Positions 7,215 through 17,267 of a stretch of DNA of 64,000 nt are shown here, in pieces. This DNA is from Paenibacillus donghaensis (GTDB lineage Bacteria; Bacillota; Bacilli; Paenibacillales; Paenibacillaceae). Below the pieces are notes generated by a model. The model was given only the letters and a program-made list of their open reading frames with translations. It did no database searches and had not been told where the DNA came from. The DNA lies in NCBI RefSeq assembly GCF_002192415.1, contig NZ_CP021780.1, positions 2,790,001 to 2,854,000 on the forward strand, given 5' to 3'. The position numbers and the translations under genes are program-made. The first letter of the stretch is position 1. Each line of letters opens with the position of its first letter.

Positions 7215-9248
7215 ATGAGTACCGTACCAAGAAAAAAACTGCTGACCGGCCCCATCCTACTCAGCGCGGTAAAAGATAGCTTCGTGAAGCTGAATCCCAT
7301 GACCTTGATGAAGAATCCGGTCATGTTTGTAGTCGAGATTGGCACATTGATCGTCCTGTTAATGGTGCTTATGCCGGGTTATTTCCACGCTGAGCATTCG
7401 GTTGGCTTCAATCTATCTGTATTGTGTATCCTGCTGTTTACCGTGCTGTTCGCCAACTTCGCAGAAGCGCTGGCAGAAGGGCGCGGCAAGGCGCAGGCCG
7501 ATTCGCTCAAACAAACCAAGCAGGATATTACAGCCAATAAAATGACCGGAGCCGCTCTCAAGCAGGTTCCGGCCTCCGAGCTGCGAAAAGGAGATGTCGT
7601 CGTTGTCAGCCAAGGGGAGATGATCCCCGGCGACGGCGAGGTGATCGAAGGGCTTGCTTCCGTAGATGAGTCAGCGATTACCGGCGAATCTGCGCCGGTA
7701 ATCAAGGAAGCCGGAGGCGACTTTGGTTCGGTCACCGGCGGAACACGGGTTGTCAGCGATAGGATCAAGGTACGCATCACCAGTGATCCCGGCGAATCCT
7801 TCCTGGACCGGATGATTTCGCTGGTGGAAGGGGCCAAACGCCAGAAGACGCCAAATGAAATTGCGCTCAACACGCTGCTGATCAGCTTGACGATTATCTT
7901 CCTGATCGTTGTCGTTACCCTTAAGCCGATTGCCGGTTATCTCGGCATTACGCTGGAAATTCCGGTGATGATTGCCTTGCTGGTCTGCCTGATTCCTACA
8001 ACAATCGGCGGACTGCTCTCTGCCATCGGCATTGCCGGGATGGACCGGGTTACCCAGTTCAACGTGCTGGCGATGTCCGGCAAAGCAGTGGAAGCGGCAG
8101 GGGACATCAACACGATGATTCTCGACAAGACCGGAACGATTACCTTCGGCAACCGGATGGCGAGCGAATTCGTTGCCATGGGCAATGAATCGGACAGCGA
8201 GCTAGCCGCCTGGGCCGCGGTCAGCTCCTTGAAGGATGAGACCCCGGAAGGACGTTCTGTGCTGGAGCTGGCCAGGAAGCTGGGACTCAGCTATGACAGC
8301 GCTCTGGCAGCAGGCGGGGTCTTCGTTGAGTTCAGAGCGGAGACGCGGATGAGCGGGATCGATCTGGCTGATGGACGTTCGGTGCGCAAAGGTGCGGTGG
8401 ATTCCGTCAAGACATGGGTGCTTGCAAAAGGCGGAACCGTCCCGGCAGATCTGGACAGCGGCTCGGATGTTATTGCCCGGCAGGGCGGCACGCCGCTTGC
8501 GGTGGCGGTAGATCACCGCATCTACGGTCTGATCTATCTGAAGGATACCGTCAAGCCCGGCATGAAGGAACGCTTCGATGAGCTGCGGAGCATGGGCATC
8601 AAGACAATCATGTGTACAGGCGATAATCCGCTGACCGCCGCCACCATTGCCCGTGAGGCCGGAGTGGACGATTTCATCGCCGAGAGCACGCCGGAGGACA
8701 AGATCGCCGTCATTCGCCGTGAGCAGAACGAAGGCAAGCTGGTCGCCATGACCGGAGACGGCACCAATGATGCGCCCGCGCTGGCCCAGGCCGATGTGGG
8801 GTTGGCGATGAACAGCGGGACTACCGCAGCCAAGGAAGCGGCCAACATGGTTGATCTGGACTCTGACCCCTCGAAGATTATTGAGGTGGTAGCGATCGGC
8901 AAGCAGCTGCTGATGACGCGGGGCGCCCTGACGACGTTCAGTATCGCGAACGACATCGCTAAATATTTCGCTATCATTCCAGCCATGTTCACGCTGGCGA
9001 TTCCGGAGATGGAAGTCTTGAATGTGATGGGGCTCGGCTCTCCAAGCTCAGCGATTATATCGGCGCTGATCTTCAACGCGATCATCATCCCGCTGCTAAT
9101 TCCGCTGGCGATGAGAGGCGTGTCGTACAAACCCATGAGTTCCACGAAGCTGCTGGGACGGAATATTCTGATCTACGGGCTTGGCGGTGTGCTTGTTCCG
9201 TTTGCCGGCATCAAGCTGATCGATCTGCTGGTAAGCATCTGGATTTAG
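7215..9248 (+). CDS. kdpB: KdpB, P-type ATPase catalytic subunit
   Basis: The 677-residue protein has the expected P-type motifs: actuator TGES, phosphorylation site [11 protein letters not shown] with Asp304, nucleotide-binding [21 protein letters not shown] in the hinge, and membrane segments at both ends. It energises K+ uptake through KdpA. The RBS GAAGAGGGAG precedes the ATG. Nothing in the sequence suggests truncation. Confidence 0.96.
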   Translation: MSTVPRKKLLTGPILLSAVKDSFVKLNPMTLMKNPVMFVVEIGTLIVLLMVLMPGYFHAEHSVGFNLSVLCILLFTVLFANFAEALAEGRGKAQADSLKQTKQDITANKMTGAALKQVPASELRKGDVVVVSQGEMIPGDGEVIEGLASVDESAITGESAPVIKEAGGDFGSVTGGTRVVSDRIKVRITSDPGESFLDRMISLVEGAKRQKTPNEIALNTLLISLTIIFLIVVVTLKPIAGYLGITLEIPVMIALLVCLIPTTIGGLLSAIGIAGMDRVTQFNVLAMSGKAVEAAGDINTMILDKTGTITFGNRMASEFVAMGNESDSELAAWAAVSSLKDETPEGRSVLELARKLGLSYDSALAAGGVFVEFRAETRMSGIDLADGRSVRKGAVDSVKTWVLAKGGTVPADLDSGSDVIARQGGTPLAVAVDHRIYGLIYLKDTVKPGMKERFDELRSMGIKTIMCTGDNPLTAATIAREAGVDDFIAESTPEDKIAVIRREQNEGKLVAMTGDGTNDAPALAQADVGLAMNSGTTAAKEAANMVDLDSDPSKIIEVVAIGKQLLMTRGALTTFSIANDIAKYFAIIPAMFTLAIPEMEVLNVMGLGSPSSAIISALIFNAIIIPLLIPLAMRGVSYKPMSSTKLLGRNILIYGLGGVLVPFAGIKLIDLLVSIWI

Positions 9249-9285
9249 CAGTGACTATACTATTTACTGAAAGGGTGACAACGTT

Positions 9286-9909
9286 ATGGAAGAATCCACA
9301 GAAGGTGCCAAAGAGCAACAATCTGCGTCATCAGGCTCCTATTTCTTGATCATCGTAAGGCTTAGCGTGTTATTCATCCTTCTCTGTGGGATCGTGTACC
9401 CGTTGACGGCTACAGCCATCGCCCAGGTGCTGATGCCTTCACAGGCCAACGGCAGCCTGCTGAAGAATACAGCCGGAGCAGTAGTCGGCTCAGAATTGAT
9501 CGGGCAGAATTTCACTGATCCAGGGCGGTTTCATGGACGGGTATCAAGCATCGAATATCAGGCGGGCGCTTCTGGTTCCAATAACTATGGTCCGTCTAAC
9601 CCGGACATGCTGAAGCGTACTCAGGATTTCATTGCCCAGTGGCAGCAGGACAACCCGGATGTCCCGATTGCCAAGCTGCCTGTAGACCTTGCAACCAATT
9701 CGGGTTCGGGTCTGGACCCGCATATTACGCCGCAATCGGCAATCGTGCAGATTCCTCGGGTCAGCCAAGTGACTGGAATTCCGGCCGCACAGCTGGAAGA
9801 ATTGGTGGACCGTTACACCGAAGGCCGCGACTTGGGCTTGTTCGGCGAGAAACGGGTCAATGTGCTGAAGCTGAACATTGCTTTATCTGAACTGCATGGG
9901 GCCTTATAA
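9286..9909 (+). CDS. kdpC: KdpC, potassium ATPase chaperone-like subunit
   Basis: The 207-residue protein has one N-terminal membrane segment (~22-46) and an extracytoplasmic domain with the conserved GSELIGQNF, FHGRVSS, SGSNYGPSNP-like and DLATNSGSGLDPHI motifs. It is the third Kdp subunit. Its end overlaps the start of the downstream KdpD-like gene by 14 bp. Confidence 0.95.
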   Translation: MEESTEGAKEQQSASSGSYFLIIVRLSVLFILLCGIVYPLTATAIAQVLMPSQANGSLLKNTAGAVVGSELIGQNFTDPGRFHGRVSSIEYQAGASGSNNYGPSNPDMLKRTQDFIAQWQQDNPDVPIAKLPVDLATNSGSGLDPHITPQSAIVQIPRVSQVTGIPAAQLEELVDRYTEGRDLGLFGEKRVNVLKLNIALSELHGAL

Positions 9910-12220
9910 ACGCAAATCCGCAGAAGAAATTCTGTATTCCATCTACCGGCTGCATCAGGGCAGGCTGAAGATCATCATTGGGTCGGTCAGTGGATCAGGC
10001 AAAACCTATCACATGCTCCAGGAAGGCAGACTACTGAAAGAGCAAGGTATCGATGTAGTGATCAGCGCCGTATCCACCATGCAGCGCTCTGAAACCATTG
10101 AACAACTGCTGGATCTGGAGCGGGTGCCCAGCATCCATTGGCTGCGGGAGGGCAAGGAGCAGAAGGATCTTCCACTGGAGGCGCTGCTGGAACGCAATCC
10201 CGAGGTGCTGCTGGTAGATGGTCTGGCCCACCGCAACCGGGAGTCGGCCCGCTTTGCCACAAGGCTGGAGGATATCCGCTATCTGATGGATCATGGCATC
10301 AGTGTGATTACGACGATTAATGTATATGAGCTGGCTGGAACGGAAGAGCTAGTCTATCAGCTGACGGGAATTATGGCAGAGGACACAGTACCGCAGAATA
10401 CGCTGGAACTCGCGGATGAGGTTCGCCTAATTGATGTCTCCCCGGAAACCATTCTGAAGCGGATCGATGAGGGCATTCTGGGTGGTGAACCTCATCCGGC
10501 GATGTCCCGCCGGGGCAATCTCGGGGTACTGCGCGAGCTGTCTCTGCGTCTGGTGGCGGAAGGCGTCAACGATTCACTGGAGAAACACCGGGAGGAGCAA
10601 GGGCTGATCGGACCTTCCGGCGCGGCGGAACGGATTCTTGTGTCTGCTCAGTACCACTGGAACGGTTCCTTATATGTAAGAAGAGGCCAACAGATTGCGC
10701 GGCGGCTTGGTGGAGAGCTGATGGTGGTGACATTCACTCTGCCCAAGCGGGCGCTGACCCCGGAGCAGCAATCATTTAAGCGTTCTATCGTTAAGCTGGT
10801 GGAGCGGGTGAACGCCGGATTCGAGGAGCTTCCTCTGATACATATGCGCCAACTGCCGGCTCTGCTCGTTCGGTACGCGCTGCGGAACAACGTAACCAGG
10901 ATCGTCATGGGCCATTCCCGGAGAAGCCGCTGGCAGGAGAAATGGCAAGGCTCCATAGCCAACCGCGTCCTGCGTGCCACCCGGCATATCGATGTGTTTC
11001 TGATGGCTGACCGGGCTGAGCAGGAGGGAGAACGGATTCTGCCGATTAAAGCGAAACCGGAGGGGAGCAGTGAGCCTTTTCACCGGCTGACCACGGAGGA
11101 GCTGGAGAAGAAGATCGAAACGATCCGCCGTGGCACCTTCAAGGTATATATCGGAGCGGCACCGGGCGTGGGCAAAACCTACAAAATGCTGCAGGAAGGC
11201 AATCTTCTGCTGAAGCGGGGCATCGATGTGGTGATCGGTCTGCTCGAAACCCATGGCAGGCGGGAAACGTTGGAGCAAATCGGCGGACTCTTGACGATCC
11301 CAAGGGCAATCATACCCTATCAGGGAACACAGCTAGAGGAAATGGATACGGACGCAATTATATCCCGCCACCCAGAGGTGGTGCTGGTGGATGAACTGGC
11401 ACATACCAATATGCCGGGCAGTGTCAACCGTAAACGCTATGAGGATGTGATCCGCCTGCTGGAACAAGGCATCTCGGTGATCACCACTGTCAACGTGCAG
11501 CATCTGGAGAGCTTGAACGATGCGGTAGCTCAATTGACCGGTGTCCGTGTCCGGGAAACGGTGCCAGATGCGATTCTAAAGATGGCGAGCGAAGTGGAGC
11601 TGATCGACGTCACCCCGCAAATGCTGCAGGAGCGGATGCGTTCAGGTAGAATTTATGCCTCCGAGAAGGTGAATCAGGCACTGGAGTCTTTCTTCAGAAT
11701 TGGCAATCTGATCGCGCTGCGTGAGTTGGCCCTGCGCGAAATTGCCGATGATGTAGATGAACGCCTGGAGGCTTGGGACCGCGACACCTCACTGCGTGGG
11801 GCCTGGAGCAGACGCGAAATCATCTTCGTCTGTGTAAATATGGATGCGAGGGCAGAGCGGTTGATTCGCCGCGGATTCCGGATTGCACACCGCCTGAAGG
11901 CGGAGTGGTATGTGCATTATGTGCATTGCGGCGGGACCCAGACACCTGAGCAGCAGAAGCGGCTGGATCAGCTGCGACAGCTGACAGAGCGGTTGGGCGG
12001 GAACATGGAAGTGGGCGCTACCAGCACACGTGCCCATAAACATGACCACTTGCTACAGCGGATGAACGAGCTGAAGACGACACAGCTGATCATCGGACAG
12101 TCCCGGAGACCCTTGTGGCGCAGCTTATTCCAAGAAAGCTTCGTGCATTATTTGCTGCGCCACGCCCGTCATATGGATATGCTGATTGTCGCCGATTACG
12201 AGCCGCAGGGTACAGATTAA
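9896..12220 (+). CDS. Kinase-less KdpD-like protein with two tandem KdpD-N/USP modules
   Basis: The preferred start is the ATG at 9896 (774 residues), inside the kdpC stop region; MGPYKRKSAEEILYSIYRLH matches the usual start of short Bacillota KdpD proteins. Module 1 (~5-215) has GSVSGSGKTYHML and LLVDGLAHRN, then a USP-like domain (~240-375). Module 2 (~400-610) has the canonical GAAPGVGKTYKML and LVDELAHTN, then a second USP-like domain (~640-770). There is no membrane, HisKA or ATPase domain. Neither USP shows the FTALF-type motif seen in the full kinase. Short KdpD proteins without a kinase are known; the doubled form divides the canonical and degenerate sites between halves. It probably tunes KdpDE or the pump (inference). 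Confidence 0.85.
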   Translation: MGPYKRKSAEEILYSIYRLHQGRLKIIIGSVSGSGKTYHMLQEGRLLKEQGIDVVISAVSTMQRSETIEQLLDLERVPSIHWLREGKEQKDLPLEALLERNPEVLLVDGLAHRNRESARFATRLEDIRYLMDHGISVITTINVYELAGTEELVYQLTGIMAEDTVPQNTLELADEVRLIDVSPETILKRIDEGILGGEPHPAMSRRGNLGVLRELSLRLVAEGVNDSLEKHREEQGLIGPSGAAERILVSAQYHWNGSLYVRRGQQIARRLGGELMVVTFTLPKRALTPEQQSFKRSIVKLVERVNAGFEELPLIHMRQLPALLVRYALRNNVTRIVMGHSRRSRWQEKWQGSIANRVLRATRHIDVFLMADRAEQEGERILPIKAKPEGSSEPFHRLTTEELEKKIETIRRGTFKVYIGAAPGVGKTYKMLQEGNLLLKRGIDVVIGLLETHGRRETLEQIGGLLTIPRAIIPYQGTQLEEMDTDAIISRHPEVVLVDELAHTNMPGSVNRKRYEDVIRLLEQGISVITTVNVQHLESLNDAVAQLTGVRVRETVPDAILKMASEVELIDVTPQMLQERMRSGRIYASEKVNQALESFFRIGNLIALRELALREIADDVDERLEAWDRDTSLRGAWSRREIIFVCVNMDARAERLIRRGFRIAHRLKAEWYVHYVHCGGTQTPEQQKRLDQLRQLTERLGGNMEVGATSTRAHKHDHLLQRMNELKTTQLIIGQSRRPLWRSLFQESFVHYLLRHARHMDMLIVADYEPQGTD

Positions 12221-12235
12221 TCCAGAATCAGCACA

Positions 12236-12265
12236 ATGGATCTAAGGCCGAGGCCTTAGATCCAT
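12236..12265. terminator. Bidirectional hairpin between convergent genes
   Basis: A perfect 14-bp inverted repeat (ATGGATCTAAGGCC / GGCCTTAGATCCAT) with a 2-nt centre overlaps the 3' end of the minus-strand gene. Neither flank has a long T run, so termination strength is uncertain. Confidence 0.6.
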
Positions 12266-12735
12266 TTCATGTAACCAAATCCATATACAGAACCGAGGGT
12301 CATGGCAAGGGTCCATACCGTCAGACTGACCGTCATCCACTGGATGACCCGTACTCTGGATGAACCAAATGACAAGGCCAATATAGTAGCCAGATCCGTG
12401 CCGAGAATCAGCGGGGCCAGCAGGGCAAGACCGGGAAGACCATAACGCTCCCAGACCGCCTTGGCCCTTGTTTCTTTTCTCGATGGTGCGATAATGCCTT
12501 TCTTCTCCCTGCGTTTCGCTCTCCAGTCCGACAGCTGCTTGAAGAAGAGGCCGATCAACACAGTCATGAGCAGGTTGCCTGCGAAACCGGTAATCGCCAC
12601 AGCCACAGGAGACAATCCGGCCACAATCCCAAGCGGCACAACCAGGAACACATCGAGCCAAGGTGCAGCCGCCAAGAGGAATAATACGAAATACTGCCAG
12701 ATCCCATCCGCTTGCTGAAGCCATTCAATCATCAT
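12256..12735 (-). CDS. Small multidrug export-like membrane protein
   Basis: The 159-residue protein has four likely membrane segments. An N-terminal WQYFVLFLLAAAPWLDVFLVVPLGIVAG-like helix pair fits the putative small multi-drug export family (Pfam Sm_multidrug_ex), followed by a cytoplasmic basic loop (DWRAKRREKKG) and two more helices. The function of this family is not well established. It is convergent with the kdp operon and downstream of the M23 lipoprotein gene on the same strand. Confidence 0.6.
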   Translation of the reverse strand: MMIEWLQQADGIWQYFVLFLLAAAPWLDVFLVVPLGIVAGLSPVAVAITGFAGNLLMTVLIGLFFKQLSDWRAKRREKKGIIAPSRKETRAKAVWERYGLPGLALLAPLILGTDLATILALSFGSSRVRVIQWMTVSLTVWTLAMTLGSVYGFGYMKWI

Positions 12736-12758
12736 ATACCCTCCAGATTCTGAACATT

Positions 12759-13790
12759 CTAAGGTGCAATAGGAGTCACAGTCTCACCCTGAACAGGCTT
12801 TAGTTTGCCCTCCCACAGTATATTAATCGCTTTTGCCGCGAATAAATCAGCTCCGTCCGAGACCTGGAAGTGCAGATGGGGTTCGCTGCTGTTCCCTGAA
12901 TTTCCGGTCAAGCCGATGAAATCCCCTTGCTTCACCTGATCACCCGCTTTCACAGCAGCCGAGCCTTGTTTCAGGTGCGCCAGGTAACTGTATTCCCCAC
13001 CATGGTCAATGACCACCACATTCCCGGCAGGTTGCTTCGGATTCATTACACCCACCGGCTCATTATCGGCAATCTCATTCACCACTGATACTACCGTTCC
13101 GTCGGCTGGAGCAAAGATTTTCTTCCCAAAAGCATAATAGCTCTCATTCTTAAGAGGATCGCCTGTGTAAGAGTAATTGTCCTTCGCCTGAATGAAATCA
13201 TAAGCGTAGCGCTGGCTCTCATATTCGTAATGATAATTCTCAAACACATTGGTGCCTCCCCAGTAGACTAACCAGTCGCCTTCAAAAGGCAGGGCATATT
13301 CGACCTTGGTCAGCTTGGCGTCGGTTTCCGGCGATGAGGCCAACTCCAGAACCTGGATGCCGAGAATAACCCCCTCAGGATCAAAGATGGCCATCATCCC
13401 TTTATTTCCAGTGTTACTCAGCCATGTACGCTGTTCAGTCCCATTATGGAATAGAGTAGTAGATAAAGCCAAGGATTCTATTCCCTCAATGAACCCTTCT
13501 GCTGTCGCGGTCAAATCCTCTTCACTGATTGCCTCTTTCAGGGTCAGGCTGAAGCGGGCATAGATCTCCTTGTGTTGGCCTTCCAGTAGTGCTGTAGGCA
13601 GCTCTTCGGGAGTCAGGGTGTTCTGACTCGCCTCCATGGACGGAACAGCGGTCTGTGCAGCCTCCGTATCAGGTTTCATTTTCTCATCTCCTCCTCCACA
13701 AGCGGTCAGTAATACGGCAATGGCCCCCACTGCCAAGGCTGTTCTTGCGGATCTTCCTGCTCTGCTGTTCATGGTTGTCGATGTTCTCAT
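12759..13790 (-). CDS. M23-family peptidase lipoprotein with N-terminal DUF3887-like domain
   Basis: The 343-residue protein has a lipoprotein signal with lipobox LTAC (~residue 31). The N-terminal half (~50-160) resembles DUF3887. The C-terminal LytM/M23 fold (~190-335) has ADGTVVSV, VVIDHGGEYSYLAHL and the zinc-binding H-L-H in SEPHLHFQVSDG. It is expected to cleave peptidoglycan cross-bridges at the cell surface. An AAGGGGG sequence precedes the ATG. It is divergent from the OmpR/HK pair at 13989, whose intergenic boxes suggest control by that system. Confidence 0.8.
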   Translation of the reverse strand: MRTSTTMNSRAGRSARTALAVGAIAVLLTACGGGDEKMKPDTEAAQTAVPSMEASQNTLTPEELPTALLEGQHKEIYARFSLTLKEAISEEDLTATAEGFIEGIESLALSTTLFHNGTEQRTWLSNTGNKGMMAIFDPEGVILGIQVLELASSPETDAKLTKVEYALPFEGDWLVYWGGTNVFENYHYEYESQRYAYDFIQAKDNYSYTGDPLKNESYYAFGKKIFAPADGTVVSVVNEIADNEPVGVMNPKQPAGNVVVIDHGGEYSYLAHLKQGSAAVKAGDQVKQGDFIGLTGNSGNSSEPHLHFQVSDGADLFAAKAINILWEGKLKPVQGETVTPIAP

Positions 13791-13855
13791 TCCTGTTTCG
13801 CCCCCTTCAATAACCTTATCGTAACAGCACAGTCTTATCTCAGTTGAAACCCTGT

Positions 13856-13913
13856 CTTACCATTGTCTTAATTGTGCTGGTCTGCCGGGAACACGAATTA
13901 AGCTTCCGTTAAG
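13856..13913. promoter_or_regulatory. Two mirror-image 11-bp-spaced box pairs between the M23 gene and the OmpR gene
   Basis: CTTACC (13856) and CTTAAT (13867) point right. CTTAAT (13902 to 13897) and CTTAAC (13913 to 13908), read on the minus strand, point left. Both pairs are 11 bp apart, the periodicity of OmpR-family direct repeats. A -10-like TATGAT lies at 13947-13952. Control of both divergent genes by the adjacent regulator is inference. Confidence 0.45.
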
Positions 13914-13988
13914 ATTGGCGGGATTCAGGGTGACGGGGAAACATGATATGATAAAACCAGTTGCAAACAGCGGAAGGAGCTTGCCTGA

Positions 13989-14747
13989 ATGAATGACGTG
14001 TCCATTTTGCTTGTAGATGATGAGCAGTCCCTGCTGGAACTGTTGGAGACGGTGCTGCGCAAGGAAGGTTATACGAATATAGATACCGCAACTACGGGCG
14101 AAGAGGCGATAATCGCCTGCAATGCCAAAAGATATGATCTGATTGTACTGGATGTAATGCTGCCGGGGCGCAGCGGCATTGAGATCTGCCCTTTTCTGCG
14201 GCAGACGACAGACGCGCCGATCCTGTTTCTGAGCGCCCGTACCTCCGACTTCGACAAGCTTACCGGGTTTGCCATTGGCGGAGATGATTATATTACCAAA
14301 CCGTTTAATCCGCTGGAGGTGGTTGCCCGAATCAAAGCGCAGCTGCGCCGCCGCCTGGCTTCGGCCAGCCAGCCAGACAACAAGCGGCAGACCGAGGCGG
14401 GAGGCCCTAATAAAGCTGCAAGTATCTTCGATTATGGACGCTTTCGGTTGGATGAGTCAGCAGGTGAACTGCTGGTTGAAGGACAAGCGGTTTCTTGTCC
14501 GGCGCTGGTGTTCCAGCTGCTGCTGTTCCTCTGCAGGCACCCTAATCAGATCTTCAGCAAAAGCGAGCTGTATGAGAAGGTATGGGGAGTGGAGACCTTC
14601 AGCGACGATAACACGGTGATGGTCCATATTCACCGGATCAGGGAGCGGATTGAAGCCGATCCGTCCAATCCGAAATTTATCGTTAACGTTAGAGGGATGG
14701 GCTATAAACTGGTCCGGGCAGAGCCGCAGGGGCTGTCCACGCCATGA
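13989..14747 (+). CDS. OmpR-family response regulator
   Basis: The 252-residue protein has a receiver with phospho-Asp55 (VLDVMLPGRSG), Thr/Lys switch positions (LSAR, TKPFNPLE), a linker of ~25 residues and a winged-helix domain (NQIFSKSELYEKVWG...VRGMGYKLV). The RBS AAGGAG is 9 nt upstream. It overlaps the next gene by 4 bp (ATGA). The pairing with the membrane kinase and the divergent M23 lipoprotein suggests envelope-related control. Confidence 0.88.
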   Translation: MNDVSILLVDDEQSLLELLETVLRKEGYTNIDTATTGEEAIIACNAKRYDLIVLDVMLPGRSGIEICPFLRQTTDAPILFLSARTSDFDKLTGFAIGGDDYITKPFNPLEVVARIKAQLRRRLASASQPDNKRQTEAGGPNKAASIFDYGRFRLDESAGELLVEGQAVSCPALVFQLLLFLCRHPNQIFSKSELYEKVWGVETFSDDNTVMVHIHRIRERIEADPSNPKFIVNVRGMGYKLVRAEPQGLSTP

Positions 14748-16501
14748 ATTTCAAACGCAGACTGACGATGCGGTTCATTCTGCAGCTGGCTATTGCAGGC
14801 CTGATTGTGCTGCTGATTGCCGCACTGACGGTGGTGTGGATGCTGCAGCGGTTTAGCGAGATCAGCATTACGCGAGATTTCGCCAGTGTTGGACTGGAAC
14901 GGCTGGCTGAATCCTCAGAGCTGAGCAAGGAAGGCATCCGGTTTGCACCGGAGCTGCTGGAGCAGGTGAAGAAGAATAACGGGTGGTTGCAGAGCCTGGA
15001 CGAGCACGGGCAGGTTGAAAGTGCCTATAATACTTCTAAAGATGTGCCTACGCAGTATGGACCGGGTGAGCTGGTTGCCTATTGGACCGGGACCAAGCCG
15101 TTTCCTTACCGCCTTGCGTTATGGACTGAAGTGAAGGGAGGACGGCAGTTCACTCTGGTGTATGGGGCCCCCAATGTCATGAGTCCTCTGCTGGAGCAGG
15201 TCAGCGGACTAAGCATTTCAGCTACAGAAGGCATGCCTGAACTACCGGAATCTATAAGGCTGGAACTGCAGAGAAAGGAGGTATTTGTCCAGCTGATTGA
15301 TTCGGAAGGCATGGAATTGCTCTCTTACAACAAACCGGATGTTATACCCGCGCAATATTCGATTCAAGAGCTTGTGCTCCGTACCACTTACAGTGACCGT
15401 TACAATTATCATATGATCTCATCATATAATACAGAGACCGGGCAGACATGGCTGGTTGGTGAACCGCTTGCCAAGAAAAGCGGGGCGGGTACAGCAGCCC
15501 TGATTCCTGAGGAGACTCAGGTCGTCATTATCGGCGCGACCGCCATGCTCGCCGCTCTGCTGATCCTGTTCGTGCTGCTCTCCCTGTGGCAAGCCCACCG
15601 CTTCGGGGCACCGATGCTCCACATGCTCCTATGGCTGGATGCCATCGGCAATTCCATTTACCAGGAGCCTGTAGACCGGAGAGGATACCATCGCAGCCGT
15701 ACTCCGACAGGTAAATGGAGACGGAGATACCGTGTATTCTCTGACGTGATGGTCTCCATTGAGAAGCTTTCTTCCGCCCTCCAGCGAGAGCAGGCGATGC
15801 GCAAGCAGACTGAGAACCTGCGGGAAGAATGGATCGCAGGCATCACCCATGATCTCAAAACCCCGTTATCCTCCATCACGGGTTATGCCCATCTGTTGGC
15901 GGAGCCTTCCTATGAATGGTCTCTGGAGGAGGTCCGCAGATTCTCGGGGACTATGCTGGACAAATCGGCCCATATGGACCTGCTGATCAACGACCTTGCC
16001 ATGACCTATCGCCTGAAGTCGGGGATTCTTCCTCCGGCAACGCTGGACATTGAATTGAACGCCTGGCTGCGGCGGGCACTTGATCAAGCTGCTGCCGATC
16101 CGGCCTATGGCGAGCAGCAGCGGATCATTTACTATGCAGCACCTCAGGAGGTCTGGGCTAAGATATACACTCCTTGGCTGGAGCGGGTGGTCAACAATGT
16201 GGCCGCTAATGCGCTGCTGCATAATCCCCCGGACACCGTGCTGACCGTTTCGCTGCTGGCTGCTGAAGCCGGAAGCGGTTATACGATCCGCTTCGCAGAC
16301 AATGGCGATGGCATGGATGAAGCAACCTTGGAGCGGCTGTTTGAACGCTATTACCGCGGCACCGACACAGCTTCTCCGTCCCAAGGATCGGGGCTGGGGA
16401 TGGCGATTGCCAAGGGGCTGATCGAAGCCATGGGGGGGCGGATTGCGGTGGAAACCGTGCTAGGAGAAGGGACGGTTATTCTGTTGATCTTCGGGAGCTA
16501 A
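14744..16501 (+). CDS. Membrane sensor histidine kinase
   Basis: The 585-residue protein has TM1 at ~8-33, a ~220-residue extracytoplasmic region, and TM2 at ~260-283. The HisKA box is ITHDLKTPLSS (phospho-His369), and the HATPase has NVAANALLHNP, DNGDGMD and GSGLGMAIAKG. There is no clear HAMP domain; a basic stretch (DRRGYHRSRTPTGKWRRRYR) follows TM2. It is translationally coupled to the regulator. A terminator follows at 16573-16619. Confidence 0.88.
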   Translation: MNFKRRLTMRFILQLAIAGLIVLLIAALTVVWMLQRFSEISITRDFASVGLERLAESSELSKEGIRFAPELLEQVKKNNGWLQSLDEHGQVESAYNTSKDVPTQYGPGELVAYWTGTKPFPYRLALWTEVKGGRQFTLVYGAPNVMSPLLEQVSGLSISATEGMPELPESIRLELQRKEVFVQLIDSEGMELLSYNKPDVIPAQYSIQELVLRTTYSDRYNYHMISSYNTETGQTWLVGEPLAKKSGAGTAALIPEETQVVIIGATAMLAALLILFVLLSLWQAHRFGAPMLHMLLWLDAIGNSIYQEPVDRRGYHRSRTPTGKWRRRYRVFSDVMVSIEKLSSALQREQAMRKQTENLREEWIAGITHDLKTPLSSITGYAHLLAEPSYEWSLEEVRRFSGTMLDKSAHMDLLINDLAMTYRLKSGILPPATLDIELNAWLRRALDQAAADPAYGEQQRIIYYAAPQEVWAKIYTPWLERVVNNVAANALLHNPPDTVLTVSLLAAEAGSGYTIRFADNGDGMDEATLERLFERYYRGTDTASPSQGSGLGMAIAKGLIEAMGGRIAVETVLGEGTVILLIFGS

Positions 16502-16572
16502 GAGCTAATTTTACTACCTAGGCAACCATATGATCAACTCTATGAAAGTTTCATAATTAGGATGTTAAAGAG

Positions 16573-16619
16573 GATCCACCGATTTAGTTGCGAAGATGCA
16601 TCTAATTGGTGGATTTTTT
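16573..16619 (+). terminator. Terminator after the histidine kinase
   Basis: An imperfect stem (GATCCACCGATTTAG / CTAATTGGTGGAT) is followed by six Ts. Confidence 0.7.
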
Positions 16620-16667
16620 CCATAGCACTTATTCGCCTTGTGACAGGAGCTTCAGCTGAATTTAGTT

Positions 16668-17117
16668 GCAGTTTCGGTTACTACTTAGAGCACCGTTGTG
16701 TTCCATGTATTACTCGTCCGATCCTCTCATACAACACCGCGCGACAAGGAGGCTAAGAATAACAACTGTAGGCCGTCGCCAGTAACCCGTGATTAACTTT
16801 CAGACTATTAACGGACTCAGGAGCCCCTATTTGCTGTAAAAAGGCTGTTTTGCAGCTCTAACGGACTCAGGAGCCCCTATTCAAGCCGAAACCCACTAGG
16901 TAAGGCCTGTTTTTCCGATATAGAGGCTATGCGGTCCGTTACATTCCAAACCAGCGCAGAAATGAGGAAATAGAGGCTATACGGTCCGTTAGGACGTGGG
17001 TTACCTGAAGTTCGGGTGGAGAGGGTTTGGATTACGGTAGTGCAATCCCCTAACCTTCGCAAGTAAACTTCTATATCCTCGCAGGGTCCTAAGTAGTAAC
17101 CAGTTTCGCATCTAATT
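16668..17117. repeat. Long non-coding direct repeat, copy R1
   Basis: This ~450 bp segment recurs at 26425-26860 with roughly 90% identity by eye. Inside are short subunits TAACGGACTCAGGAGCCCCTA (twice) and, inverted, AGGCTATGCGGTCCGTTA and AGGCTATACGGTCCGTTA. Open frames in it lack an RBS and look incidental. The surrounding gap (16620-17267) otherwise holds only further repeat fragments, such as CCTAAGTAGTAAC at 17088 and 17158. Confidence 0.85.
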
Positions 17118-17267
17118 ACTCCGAAGGTTCCAAGATAACCTTCTTAACTCGCTGGAACCTAAGTAGTAACTCTTTTGTTGATTAAAAGTCCGAATTTAGT
17201 GAGATAAGTCACTTGGATATATGGGAATATAATCAATAATGAGGCAAATCCAGCCAAGGAGGTTGCA

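Noticed and set aside
16562..16756. Open frame with a cysteine-rich FGYYLEHRCVPC-like segment, similar to one at 26373-26618
   Set aside because: Both lie in the long repeats R1/R2. Similarity follows from the DNA repeat, there is no RBS, and the frames diverge outside it.
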